A stretch of DNA of 32,471 nt from an uncultured Aquincola sp. (lineage in GTDB: Bacteria > Pseudomonadota > Gammaproteobacteria > Burkholderiales > Burkholderiaceae): contig CAKZXL010000800.1 of the NCBI GenBank assembly GCA_937883885.1, positions 1-32,471 of the forward strand. Reading direction: 5' to 3'. Below, one piece after another: positions 18,101-25,197 of the stretch (position 1 is the stretch's first letter; the number at the start of each line of letters is the position of its first letter). A program made the position numbers and the translations under genes. A model generated the notes under the pieces. The model ran no database searches. It saw only the letters and a list, made by a program, of their open reading frames with translations, and was not told the origin of the DNA.

Positions 18101-19439
18101 GCAACCATTGAAATTGCTGGTCGCCGGACCGACGTACAAGGCTGTTGAGGAGATTATTGGTCGTGTTGTTGAGGCGTTAGACAACGATGCAACCTGTCCT
18201 GCTGAGGTCTTTGTTGGATATTCCTCTTCGCAGACCCCAAAGGTGTTCTCGGCAAGTAAGTCACATCTGCTCGTTGAGTCGTTTAATCTGAACCAGGGCA
18301 ATCAGGAAACACAGGACTGTCTTGCTAGTCTGGCTAAAACCGATGTTGTCACGATTGTCGCCACGGCGACGATGCAGGCGTACAAGCTCGCCGAGTGGAC
18401 CTATGGTCGCCATGTTGCGCCGATTTTTGACGTCGTGATTGTCGATGAAAGCTCTCAGGTTCAGGTCACACATGCAATCTCGCCACTGGCCACCTTGAAA
18501 GACGATGCGAGACTGATCATTGCTGGCGATCATCTTCAGATGCCGCCAATCATGGCGCTTGAACCACCCAAGGGCGCCGAATACCTGGTGGGCAGCATCC
18601 AGAAATACCTGCTCGACCGTCCGTTTGGCAGCCAAATCGTTCCATGTCCGCTGGAAGAGAACTACCGCTCGGCGGAGGACATTGTTGCCTATGCCCGCAC
18701 GATCGGCTACCGATCGACGTTGAAGGCGTCAAACGCCGCGACGGCACTTCATCTCTTGGCGGCGGTGCCAACTCCCGCATCAGGTTTTCCAGGGGCCTTC
18801 CCTTGGTCATCTCTGTGGCCGGATATTCTTGACCCCACGAAGAAGGTGCTGACCTTGCTCCATGACGATGATCTGTCGTCCCAAAGCAATTCCTTCGAAG
18901 CCAAGATCGTCGCCGCCTTGACCTGGTGCTTGAGGCAGACAGTGAGCGCGGAACTTGATGGGCGAGGTGCCGTGACGCATGCGTCACCTACGCCCGATCA
19001 GTTCTGGGGGCAGTGCATCGGAATCGTGACGCCGCATCGCGCTCAACGTGCCCTGGTGGTTCGCGAACTTCGGTCAATATTCCCGGCTGATCCGCCGAAC
19101 TTGATCGACTCGGCCGTTGATACTGTGGAAAAGTTCCAGGGTGGTCAGCGGCACACAATCGTCGTGACTTTTGGTGTCGGGGACGCGGACGTGATCATGG
19201 GAGAGGAAGCGTTCCTGATGCAGCTAGAGAGGACAAACGTGGCCATCTCACGCGCGATGGCCAAGTGCCTGGTAGTCATGCCAATGACCCTCGCAGGGCA
19301 CGTCCCTCAAGACAAGAAGGCGATCGAAACGGCACACGCGATCAAAGACTACGTTGACGAATTCTGTAATCAGGAACTTGTTGATCAAGTCTCGTTTGGA
19401 TCAACGTCGAGACAAGCGAAGCTGCGTTATCACCAATAG
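15183..19439 (+). CDS. Cas4/AddB-like nuclease fused to Dna2/NAM7-type SF1 helicase
   Basis: A 1418-residue two-engine protein. The N-terminal RecB-like nuclease shows a GRDFE lead (58-62), D145 (IPDII), D182-V-K184, and a QxxxY-like E196-x-x-x-Y200. Cysteines C22, C304-x-x-C307 and C332 match the spacing logic of Fe-S nucleases such as Cas4, AddB and Dna2. The middle (about 420-650) is reminiscent of the TM0106-type RecB/RNase H-like proteins. The C-terminal SF1 helicase has Walker A GPPGTGKT (948-955), VDESSQ (1087-1092), GDHLQMPP, EENYRSAE, DTVEKFQGGQ and ERTNVAISRA (1349-1358). It starts 43 bp after GmrSD and is the last gene of the chain. It probably unwinds and digests DNA; its defence role is inferred from context. 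Confidence 0.85.
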   Translation: MPSTAKKRISKSTLSMFLRTKCDRELYLSLHEDSELDSHGMPVPLQARPGIGVLQTAGRDFEDERNDQLIQAFGSLVIYQPDKGGANKPVKAPLASLLGKVTALPSIILQGKFEPSSFQNAVMANIGLQPGQITQVPPIAGLIPDIIVVRQATADDEEVGPDGCRRRIDPATETRRALSIIDVKHTSEANPSYSAEVALYALFLANWIADQGLQNEYFVTIRSYLWTRFKQGQSELDALMSGTSPVTAIQYLNALIADSEDANLRFYLPTVLHFFREDLLRVIAVGDVSTNGWQNLEWHVDGRCSACDWLGHEKWANAKDKARIAAQPNHYCYPAAKLTGHLSQIAGMTRGARKTLQINAIQDTAGAASAPSAHPAFQQHSHLKKERSRIPARAQALISSATTVDSAAVLASLASAPQLHVAIAVNFDPSAGLLTGLSILGRATAYVTGQSPRQFATKCFVVDQKALADEWVALEGLLSTLSDMIDQAETFVRAAGRTPLTAQIAFWEKRQFEELCAAMGRHLPRVLSLTNRKTKALAWLFPADELIEKPDGAVSPCVVFVDEIVRRVVFAPTPHVITLFDTVETYYSGPGPVRLGDAFYREFLTNGIPRERIYEIWSNVTTIKRGSVTVPRNTVIQEFGNALEKQCRALNSIVERLRTDFKGQLKANAPKLTLSIPQGARDVAFDSKLWVWWEELQYHTRKLESHQRLALDAEALEASYEAVRLTNGQPTGTSNEYVFDVLPGSTEAKLDDNEGYLALGKEGHPGLPLQRGRDLIAGGAPLYPGQNDTLLAPLWSVLSVTLVSFDRGMQKAVLKLTNWREPAFVPYLLANSTVDLLNDIFITKGQGSFKWYETVKRILTAVGNPSIAVADSNAATAMGARTPRPGSDPVTPLARVLWEADALHATSVVAATQASSVAAYAKAKHNLNKSQTDAVTQAAEKGLTIIWGPPGTGKTQTLAGCIHGLVHDAVRRGQPLKLLVAGPTYKAVEEIIGRVVEALDNDATCPAEVFVGYSSSQTPKVFSASKSHLLVESFNLNQGNQETQDCLASLAKTDVVTIVATATMQAYKLAEWTYGRHVAPIFDVVIVDESSQVQVTHAISPLATLKDDARLIIAGDHLQMPPIMALEPPKGAEYLVGSIQKYLLDRPFGSQIVPCPLEENYRSAEDIVAYARTIGYRSTLKASNAATALHLLAAVPTPASGFPGAFPWSSLWPDILDPTKKVLTLLHDDDLSSQSNSFEAKIVAALTWCLRQTVSAELDGRGAVTHASPTPDQFWGQCIGIVTPHRAQRALVVRELRSIFPADPPNLIDSAVDTVEKFQGGQRHTIVVTFGVGDADVIMGEEAFLMQLERTNVAISRAMAKCLVVMPMTLAGHVPQDKKAIETAHAIKDYVDEFCNQELVDQVSFGSTSRQAKLRYHQ

Positions 19440-19451
19440 CAGCTGCAGTAT

Positions 19452-20663
19452 TCAAACTCTTTCGACGTGAAAATCGAACTCGACGGCGGCAGCAGACTCG
19501 GCTTTCATTTGATCTGCTTGCCGCTTGCCAACATCAGCTGACTTTGCTGAGCGCGTAGAAACCAAGCGCCAATTGATTCCAGATTCCTCCAAAGAGTCCC
19601 TGAAGAGTTTTTTTGCATCAACCAACGCTGACGGAATTATTCCGAATCGTATGTACATATGGAGCGATTCGGAGGGCGAGGCGGTATTGGCAATATTGCG
19701 CCAAACCTTTCCAAGCGAAACTGCGAATGCCTGTTGCCCACCGTGATCCAGTTGCGGGCCGGCTGAATAGTCAATGGAATCGGGGCCACCCAGAAACCAA
19801 TTTCTCAACCATTGGTCCTGAACATATGTCCGCATTCCGTAGTATGGAGGAGAAGTGATTACAACCGAGGGCGCTTTGCTAATCGACTGAAACAACTCTT
19901 CCGACTGAGCATCTCCATGTAGGACATGAGATATTGGACAAGGCGATGCTTCATCAAGTCCAGCCAACCGCTCGATCTTTCGACGCAGCACTCGGAGTAC
20001 ATCGATCTTTGGCGCTTTGAGGTCGCGTTCCTTCCAGAATCGCACCGCGTAGTCCGGTTTTGACGCGTAAGTCCTCGGCATTTGATTTGAAAAGTAGCCC
20101 GCGTTCTCAACATGCTTGGGAAGTGGGCCATGCAAACATCCGAGTGCAGCAGCACGCAATATGGACGATGCATCCGTTTCATTTTCGAGTCCGAGCAATC
20201 CTTCGCGCAGGGCGCAAATATCACGGAGCGTCGACCGGTGATACGCGGAACGAAAGAATGGAGTGTCTGGCAAGTCGGCTGGCTCGACGTCTGAAATTAG
20301 TTCAGCAGCAAGCTCTAGAGGAGCCTCGATGTCGCAGCTCGCAAGTTTGGCTCTCGCAATAGCAACAGCAACTGGTGATGAATCAATGCCCCAGGCAGAA
20401 AACCCAAACTTTCGCGCAGAGAATAGAGTGGTGCCTCGACCACAAAATGGGTCGAGCACAACTGGCTTTTCCTTTAGATGCCTTTTGAGGACCCTGTTCG
20501 GATACTCAAGCGGAAACATCGTAAAGTAAGGGCAAATTGCGTTCAGCGCATTTTCTTTATTATAGGCAAGGGCCACGTTCTGGGTACTTGTGCTTGGCTT
20601 GAATTTTGGATATAAGGAGCAGTTTACACGGCTATGAGCGTGTAGGGAACGTTTCGCACTCAT
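19452..20663 (-). CDS. DNA methyltransferase (N4-cytosine or N6-adenine) coupled to the phage lysozyme
   Basis: A 403-residue AdoMet-dependent DNA methyltransferase. The AdoMet motif DPFCGRGTT is at 71-79, followed by a motif II aspartate (WGID, D94), and the catalytic motif is SPPY at 271-274. SPPY is typical of N4-cytosine enzymes. The AdoMet motif comes first and about 190 residues separate it from the catalytic motif, long enough to hold a recognition domain, as in the alpha arrangement. No restriction endonuclease accompanies it. Its ATG overlaps the lysozyme TGA (ATGA), so it is translated from the phage late transcript. By eye it is more AT-rich than the tail genes, suggesting a later acquisition (a moron). 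It probably protects phage DNA from host restriction. Confidence 0.83.
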   Translation of the reverse strand: MSAKRSLHAHSRVNCSLYPKFKPSTSTQNVALAYNKENALNAICPYFTMFPLEYPNRVLKRHLKEKPVVLDPFCGRGTTLFSARKFGFSAWGIDSSPVAVAIARAKLASCDIEAPLELAAELISDVEPADLPDTPFFRSAYHRSTLRDICALREGLLGLENETDASSILRAAALGCLHGPLPKHVENAGYFSNQMPRTYASKPDYAVRFWKERDLKAPKIDVLRVLRRKIERLAGLDEASPCPISHVLHGDAQSEELFQSISKAPSVVITSPPYYGMRTYVQDQWLRNWFLGGPDSIDYSAGPQLDHGGQQAFAVSLGKVWRNIANTASPSESLHMYIRFGIIPSALVDAKKLFRDSLEESGINWRLVSTRSAKSADVGKRQADQMKAESAAAVEFDFHVERV

Positions 20664-21133
20664 AGATCAGATCTCCCACGCAACAACAAGCATTCGGCTT
20701 GCCTACGTGCAATCAGCCCTGGCAAGACTCTTCCACCCCCGTGGACCCATCGCTTTAGTTCCTGTTCGGCAATGCCCCAGTCTCTCTGGTTAACCCGGCG
20801 TCGCAGCGTCGATGTCTGCAGCCGCCCCGCGCCGAGGTTGAACGTGAAGTCAACGATGGCAGCGAGCCGCTCCTCCGGTTCGGTGGCCAGCACCGGGCAG
20901 TAACGCAACGTGGCGGCGAGTGCCGATTGGAGATCGCGCGCCAGATAGACCTCGGCTTCTGCCTCCGTGATCGGCGGGTGCTGGGGGTCGCAGACATGGC
21001 CGTACCCAATCGTCCAGAACCCTGCTGGGCAGATATAGGGAACGGCAGTGATCTCGATTCCGCGCTTCACCTTGCGCTCGAATCCCTCGAAGCGCTTGGC
21101 CAGCTCGATAGCCGCTTTGGGTACCTCAATCAC
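20660..21133 (-). CDS. Phage lysozyme, GH24 family endolysin
   Basis: A 157-residue T4/P22-like muramidase that cleaves peptidoglycan at lysis. The catalytic glutamate sits in RFEGF (E16), and the TIGYGH stretch follows at about 41-46 with the usual aspartate/threonine site region. FTFNLGAGRLQTSTLRR is a characteristic helix pair of GH24 enzymes. No signal peptide or SAR transmembrane helix is visible, so it should depend on the upstream holin for release. The start is GTG, overlapping the holin stop (GTGA). Its length is normal for a compact GH24 lysozyme. Downstream, its stop overlaps the methyltransferase start. Confidence 0.93.
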   Translation of the reverse strand: MIEVPKAAIELAKRFEGFERKVKRGIEITAVPYICPAGFWTIGYGHVCDPQHPPITEAEAEVYLARDLQSALAATLRYCPVLATEPEERLAAIVDFTFNLGAGRLQTSTLRRRVNQRDWGIAEQELKRWVHGGGRVLPGLIARRQAECLLLRGRSDL

Positions 21134-21606
21134 GGCCGCACCCGGTCAAACACCCGACCGAGGAACCAGAAGTTCAGCACTCCTGCCCAGAGCGCCTGAT
21201 CGGCCTCCGTCCAAGCATGCAGAATGGCCGTTCCCCAGCCAGCTCCTGCAGTCACGACCGCTGCGAATGCCGCTGTCTTGGCGGCGCAGTACAGGGCCAT
21301 GAACCAGTAGGTGATGACGGGGCGCACGCTGATCGACAAGGCATCGGCCCAGCGCACCCCAGTTTTCTCGCCCTGAGTGCGAACAGCTTCCCGCAGGGTC
21401 TCAATGGCTCCGACGTTCCACGCGGCATCGGCACCCGCGCCGATTTCCGACATCCGTTGTGCGCCGCGAATCTTCTCGAACTCCAGCGCCTTGTCCTGCA
21501 TCGCCAGTTCGTGGCCACGCTCGCCTTTACGGTCGAGCAATTTGAGGATTTCAGGTGCGAGACGGAAGGCCCCTCCGAGGAGACCACCGAGCAAGGTCTC
21601 GATCAT
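21130..21606 (-). CDS. Three-transmembrane phage holin (GTA holin 3TM family-like)
   Basis: A 158-residue membrane protein. A short N-terminal glycine-rich segment (MIETLLGGLLGGAF) is followed by a charged helix (about 15-80), then two strong hydrophobic segments at about 100-130 (PVITYWFMALYCAAKTAAFA) and a final tryptophan-rich segment near 140-153 (ALWAGVLNFWFLGRVF). This fits the 3TM holin family found in gene transfer agents and related prophages. A longer in-frame extension exists, but the ATG at 21606 overlaps the previous stop (ATGA) and has GGGAGG six bases upstream, so it is the better start. It would permeabilise the inner membrane to release the lysozyme encoded next. Confidence 0.82.
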   Translation of the reverse strand: MIETLLGGLLGGAFRLAPEILKLLDRKGERGHELAMQDKALEFEKIRGAQRMSEIGAGADAAWNVGAIETLREAVRTQGEKTGVRWADALSISVRPVITYWFMALYCAAKTAAFAAVVTAGAGWGTAILHAWTEADQALWAGVLNFWFLGRVFDRVRP

Positions 21607-21908
21607 TGCGGGCCTCCCATCAGCTTGAGCTTGATGGCAGCACCAACCAGCAGTGCGGCCAGGATGCCGGTGGTGATGACCTTGACGGTGGTCTGCCACG
21701 CGGTACGCCGGGCGTCACGCCAGGCTTCCAACAGGTCGCGTAGTTGGCGGATGTCGCGTGCGGCGTGGCCGTTTTCCAGGCCAAGGTGGGTCAGGACACG
21801 CTCGGCTCCGCGTTCAGCGGCGCGGTCCAGCAGTTCGTCGAAGTCCTCGCGGCGCAAGAGGAGCATGTTCTCGACGAGAGCAGGCTGTTGTTGTTCGGGT
21901 TCGGTCAT
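21603..21908 (-). CDS. Small membrane-anchored phage protein, DUF6127-like
   Basis: A 101-residue protein with a charged helical N-terminal two-thirds (MLLLRREDFDELLDRAAERG, then RDIRQLRDLLEAWRDARRTAW) and a single C-terminal transmembrane helix at about 78-97. It resembles small proteins labelled DUF6127 in GTA-like cassettes. A longer reading frame continues upstream, but the ATG at 21908 lies just downstream of the hairpin at 21927-21951 and gives a sensible protein. It immediately precedes and overlaps the holin gene, so a role in lysis, such as holin modulation, is possible but unproven. Confidence 0.68.
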   Translation of the reverse strand: MTEPEQQQPALVENMLLLRREDFDELLDRAAERGAERVLTHLGLENGHAARDIRQLRDLLEAWRDARRTAWQTTVKVITTGILAALLVGAAIKLKLMGGPQ

Positions 21909-21926
21909 TGCGGTCTCCAGAAATGC

Positions 21927-21951
21927 GAAACCCGCCTCGTGGGCGGGTTTC
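21927..21951 (-). terminator. Strong hairpin, terminator or attenuator before the lysis genes
   Basis: GAAACCCGCC and GGCGGGTTTC form a perfect 10-bp stem around a 5-base loop. The 3' arm ends in TTTC on either strand, followed on the minus strand by GCATTTCT, giving only a weak U-rich tail. It lies in the one sizeable gap (about 65 bp) between DUF2793 and the lysis genes, so it could partly terminate tail transcription and lower lysis-gene expression. Confidence 0.6.
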
Positions 21952-21973
21952 TGGTGGGTACGAAGATGGGAAA

Positions 21974-22324
21974 TCAGATGGCGATGCCTGCGCTCCAGCC
22001 GGTGGACTTGTAGGCCGAGAGCTTGGCCTCGTCCTCGATGTAGCAAAGCCAGCCGATCTTGGGCGAGTGGTACTCCCAGGCATCGGCAATGCGCACCGCG
22101 ATCTGGTTGGTTTTGCCTGCCCACACGCCCGTGGCAGCGGCAGGAATGAGGTAGCGGTCGCCGTTGGCGGGGCTGGCCGGTGGCGTGGTCAGGTCGCGGT
22201 CTTTCACGGATAGGCCGACCACAGCGCCGAGGCGCTTGAGGTTGGCGTCCATGCCGGTGTCCCAGCCGCTCTCGCCGAGCGTCCAGCCGTAGTTGAGCCC
22301 AAGGTTCGGGTCGGTCGATGACAT
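21974..22324 (-). CDS. DUF2793-like phage tail-associated protein
   Basis: A 116-residue protein with the DUF2793 pattern: a short N-terminal segment, then TTPPASPANGDRYLIP (46-61), ATGVWAGKTNQIA (63-75), and a W-rich end with AWEYHSPKIGWLCYIEDE. This domain is frequent in GTA-like prophages near the tail tip and tail fibre genes, where it is thought to be a small beta-structured virion domain. Its ATG lies three bases after the glycosyltransferase stop and has GGAGA upstream. Usually the domain is carried on a longer fibre protein, so here it may be a stand-alone attachment module. Confidence 0.78.
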   Translation of the reverse strand: MSSTDPNLGLNYGWTLGESGWDTGMDANLKRLGAVVGLSVKDRDLTTPPASPANGDRYLIPAAATGVWAGKTNQIAVRIADAWEYHSPKIGWLCYIEDEAKLSAYKSTGWSAGIAI

Positions 22325-22327
22325 GGT

Positions 22328-22924
22328 CTATCTCCAGAGGTTCGATGCTTGGCGAATGTGCCGGACTGCTTCCGGGTCGCCGGTGCGGTGGCTTTGCTGC
22401 GGATGCTGCCGCCAGTGACGCCCGACGATGGGCAGATACAGCACGCCGCCGCGTTTGGCCACCAGCAGGGTCAGCAGCCAGTCGGCAAAGTTGTTGAGGT
22501 CGGTGGTTTCTTTGAGCACGGCTTCCACGGCAGATCGGCGCATCACGATCAGGCCGTGAACGTGGCTGGCGCTGTTGGCGTGCTGCCAACGGCTGTAGGC
22601 CAGACGCCGCACGGCAATGTCCTGGCCGTTTTCGTCGGTCAGTGCTTCGTCGGTGTAGGCCATCACGGCCTGCGGGCAGGCATCCAGCGCATCGGCCAGT
22701 TGTGTGAAGGCACTGGCTTCGTACAAATCGTCGGGATCGACAAAGGACACCAGCGGCAGCTTGCCTTGTGCGTAGCCTGCCGCGCGTGCCTCACCGATAC
22801 GGCCCGGAATGCCGGGCAAAACGTGCAACTGGATCGGTGCGTCCTCGAGGCTGGCGATGCAGGCCTCACGCCATTCGGCAGACTCGTTCAGGGAGAGCAG
22901 ATGAACATCGATGCGTGCTTCCAT
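22328..22924 (-). CDS. Glycosyltransferase-like protein (GT-A fold) inside the tail operon
   Basis: A 198-residue protein that resembles a compact family 2 (GT-A) glycosyltransferase: an initial beta strand (RIDVHLLSLNESAEW), a conserved GRIGEARAAGYAQG helix (41-54), and the sugar-nucleotide metal-binding SFVDPDDLY (60-68, DxD-type D63-P-D65-D66). A later segment LNNFADWLLTLLVAKRGG (143-160) resembles the acceptor-side acidic motif. No membrane helices are visible. The ATG shares a base with the hub stop (TGATG), so it is fully built into the tail operon. It could decorate a virion protein or change host surface sugars. The enzyme class is moderately sure; the substrate is unknown. Confidence 0.68.
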   Translation of the reverse strand: MEARIDVHLLSLNESAEWREACIASLEDAPIQLHVLPGIPGRIGEARAAGYAQGKLPLVSFVDPDDLYEASAFTQLADALDACPQAVMAYTDEALTDENGQDIAVRRLAYSRWQHANSASHVHGLIVMRRSAVEAVLKETTDLNNFADWLLTLLVAKRGGVLYLPIVGRHWRQHPQQSHRTGDPEAVRHIRQASNLWR

Positions 22925-25197
22925 CACACACCTCCCCAATACTGTCCCCAGCGCAGGCCGTAGCCCGCGCGATCCATCACTCGCACCTGCGGCTGCCAGC
23001 TGCTCAAACCATCGCGCTCGGCACTGATTTCTACTGTGATGCGGTCGCCCAGTGCTCCGGCTTCCAGCGCGGCCACTGCTGCCGTCCAGATGTAGGCGGT
23101 GCCAAGCAGTCCCGTTTCGGTGTGCGCCAGCACACCGTTGCGATTGCGGATACGCAGCGCGTAGGTCACACCCAGTTCTGGCCCGATATCGCCCTCGTCT
23201 TGCTGCACGAGGTAAGCGGTCTGCTGGGTGCGGTCGCGGTGGGCCCACGCGACGGTGAGATCACCGGCCACCACGGCAGGCTCGGTCTGGCCATTGAGAC
23301 GGATACGACCTGGTGGATACGGCAAAGCCTGCCGACCGGCCAGCACCATCGGCTGCCCATTCGCGGCCAGCACTGGATCACCCTGATCGGTCGATGTGCG
23401 AGGAATCGCGCCCACGAACACCGATTCGCCCGGGGCCCTCTCCGCACCTTCGGATGCCACCCATTCGCCGACACCGATCAACCGAGTCCCCGAGGCATGT
23501 GCTTGGGGTGTGGTGTCGAGCACGCCACGTGCGAGATCGATGGTCGCGTTGGCAGCATCGAAGGCCAAGACGGCAACGGCCTCTGCAATCGCCCCACTGG
23601 CGGCCATCAGATACGCGTAGTCGCCCTCGGCCAGTCTTTCCGGCTGGCTGATGGCCGTCACCGGTACACCGATGGCATCGACCTCGCTGGCAGGCAAGGC
23701 TGCATCGAGCGTCAGCAGTGGCGCGTAGTCCTCACCCACGACGGCAGCGAGATCGCCGCTCGTAGCACCGGTGGCCAGTTGCCAGTTCAGTTGCCCGGTA
23801 CCGCCTGCGGCCGCCAGCGCACCGAGATAGGCGTCCGTATCGGTCAGGTAGGCCAGATCTGCGCGCGACAAGCGCCGGGCCAGTTCCCAATACGGCACCT
23901 CGACGGCCAGCACCACGGCGGGCGACAACGGTTCGATGGTCGGCTCCTCGACGTGCGGTGGCGGGGGCGACAGCACGGTGTTGCTCATCCCGAACACGTC
24001 TTCCATGGCTTCGATGCGCCACTCGGCCGCGCCCAAGGTGCCGGTGTCGATGCCGGTGACGCGCACCACCATCTGATCCACACCCAAGCGCGGCCAGTTC
24101 AGCAGGAACACATCACCCGGCAGCGGCGCACGCTCCAGCGTGTCGCGTGCCACCGTCAGACTCATCCGGGCCAGCGGCGAACCCAAGGCGCGCAGGTCAC
24201 GCAAGGCCAGCCGCGCGGCCAGTGGCCCGTAGTTCACACCCGGGTAGTCGCGGCGTTGATTGATCACGCCGCCTTGCAACTGGATGGCGGCCAGGTTCTC
24301 GACCGTGACTGCGGCATCACCGCCGGTTTGCCAGTCGGTGTAAACGACGGTCAGTTCATTGGGCAGCTCGCCCCACTGGGCGCGTTCGAAGCGTTCCAGC
24401 CGCACGATTTCGTCAGGCCCCAACTGCGGTAGGCTGTCGATCCAATAGTCGTCGCGCAGCAGCTTGAGCTCAAACGTGCCTTGCTCCGGGTCGGTGTAGA
24501 GGATGCCGCCAATGTGGTCGATGACCTGGCCGATGAAGCTCTCGATGGGCTGCTGGCGCGTCCAGATGAGATTGAGGCCGAAGCCCTCACTCGACAAAGC
24601 CCATGCCGCGTTCCAGAAACTCCAGCCGATGGTGCTCTGAGGATAGCCCATGCCCCAGTGCGGATCGGTGAGGCACTGCACCAGAATGTGGGCTGGGTTC
24701 ATACCGACGCTGATCTCACGGCCTTCGTCCTCATCCCAGGTGCGGACTTCGGCATTCCATTCCATCCATGGCGCATCGAACCAACCCGCCGTGAAGCGCC
24801 GGACGCGCACTGCCCACGGTTTGATGTAGGGGTTGTTGGCCGCGAACAGGATCTTGCGTGCCACCAAGGAGAGCACGCCCCGAAATGCGGGGATGGAACC
24901 GCCGAGGCGACTCATCAGATAGTCGTTGCGTCCTTGCCCGGCATGACCAGAAAGCACATCGATGGTGCCGACCACGCCGCCTTCGCGCTCGTCGCCGCCA
25001 AACAGGGTTGGCTTGTTGATGCTCAGGCTGGTCAGCCCGTGGCCGGTGGACAGCGGCGCACGGTCGGCATCACCCCACGCGGTACGGTCGCCCATCTGGA
25101 TTTCCTGCACGGCATCGACGGGACCTTGGCACAAGGCCAGATGCAGCCCCATCCGATAGCGGTAGCCAACGGTTTGCGATTTGCTGCTGCCACCCAT
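22924..25197 (-). CDS. Phage tail hub / tip attachment protein (GTA-like, gpJ-like)
   Basis: A 757-residue central tail-tip protein. The opening MGGSSKSQTVGYRYRMGLHL with CQGPVDAVQEIQMGDRTAW is typical of the hub proteins of siphovirus and GTA tails. The middle (about 200-420), with WTRQQPIESFIGQVIDHIGGILYTD and later FERAQWGELPNELTVVYTDW, matches the Phage-tail_3 type region. A proline-rich linker (SPPPPHVEEP) precedes a fibronectin-like C-terminal part with LNGQTEPAVVAGDLTVAWAHRD. It would close the tail tube and bear receptor-binding parts. It follows the DUF2163 gene and two small genes, the normal position for this protein. Its start shares a base with the preceding stop. Confidence 0.85.
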   Translation of the reverse strand: MGGSSKSQTVGYRYRMGLHLALCQGPVDAVQEIQMGDRTAWGDADRAPLSTGHGLTSLSINKPTLFGGDEREGGVVGTIDVLSGHAGQGRNDYLMSRLGGSIPAFRGVLSLVARKILFAANNPYIKPWAVRVRRFTAGWFDAPWMEWNAEVRTWDEDEGREISVGMNPAHILVQCLTDPHWGMGYPQSTIGWSFWNAAWALSSEGFGLNLIWTRQQPIESFIGQVIDHIGGILYTDPEQGTFELKLLRDDYWIDSLPQLGPDEIVRLERFERAQWGELPNELTVVYTDWQTGGDAAVTVENLAAIQLQGGVINQRRDYPGVNYGPLAARLALRDLRALGSPLARMSLTVARDTLERAPLPGDVFLLNWPRLGVDQMVVRVTGIDTGTLGAAEWRIEAMEDVFGMSNTVLSPPPPHVEEPTIEPLSPAVVLAVEVPYWELARRLSRADLAYLTDTDAYLGALAAAGGTGQLNWQLATGATSGDLAAVVGEDYAPLLTLDAALPASEVDAIGVPVTAISQPERLAEGDYAYLMAASGAIAEAVAVLAFDAANATIDLARGVLDTTPQAHASGTRLIGVGEWVASEGAERAPGESVFVGAIPRTSTDQGDPVLAANGQPMVLAGRQALPYPPGRIRLNGQTEPAVVAGDLTVAWAHRDRTQQTAYLVQQDEGDIGPELGVTYALRIRNRNGVLAHTETGLLGTAYIWTAAVAALEAGALGDRITVEISAERDGLSSWQPQVRVMDRAGYGLRWGQYWGGV

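Noticed and set aside
4970..19439. BREX or DISARM system
   Set aside because: No PglZ, BrxC, BrxL or DrmA/B-type genes are present; the core is hsdMMSR plus GmrSD and a nuclease-helicase.
22768..24432. Plus-strand 554-residue frame opposite the tail hub gene
   Set aside because: Antisense shadow of a clear tail protein; histidine-, glycine- and arginine-rich with no domain.
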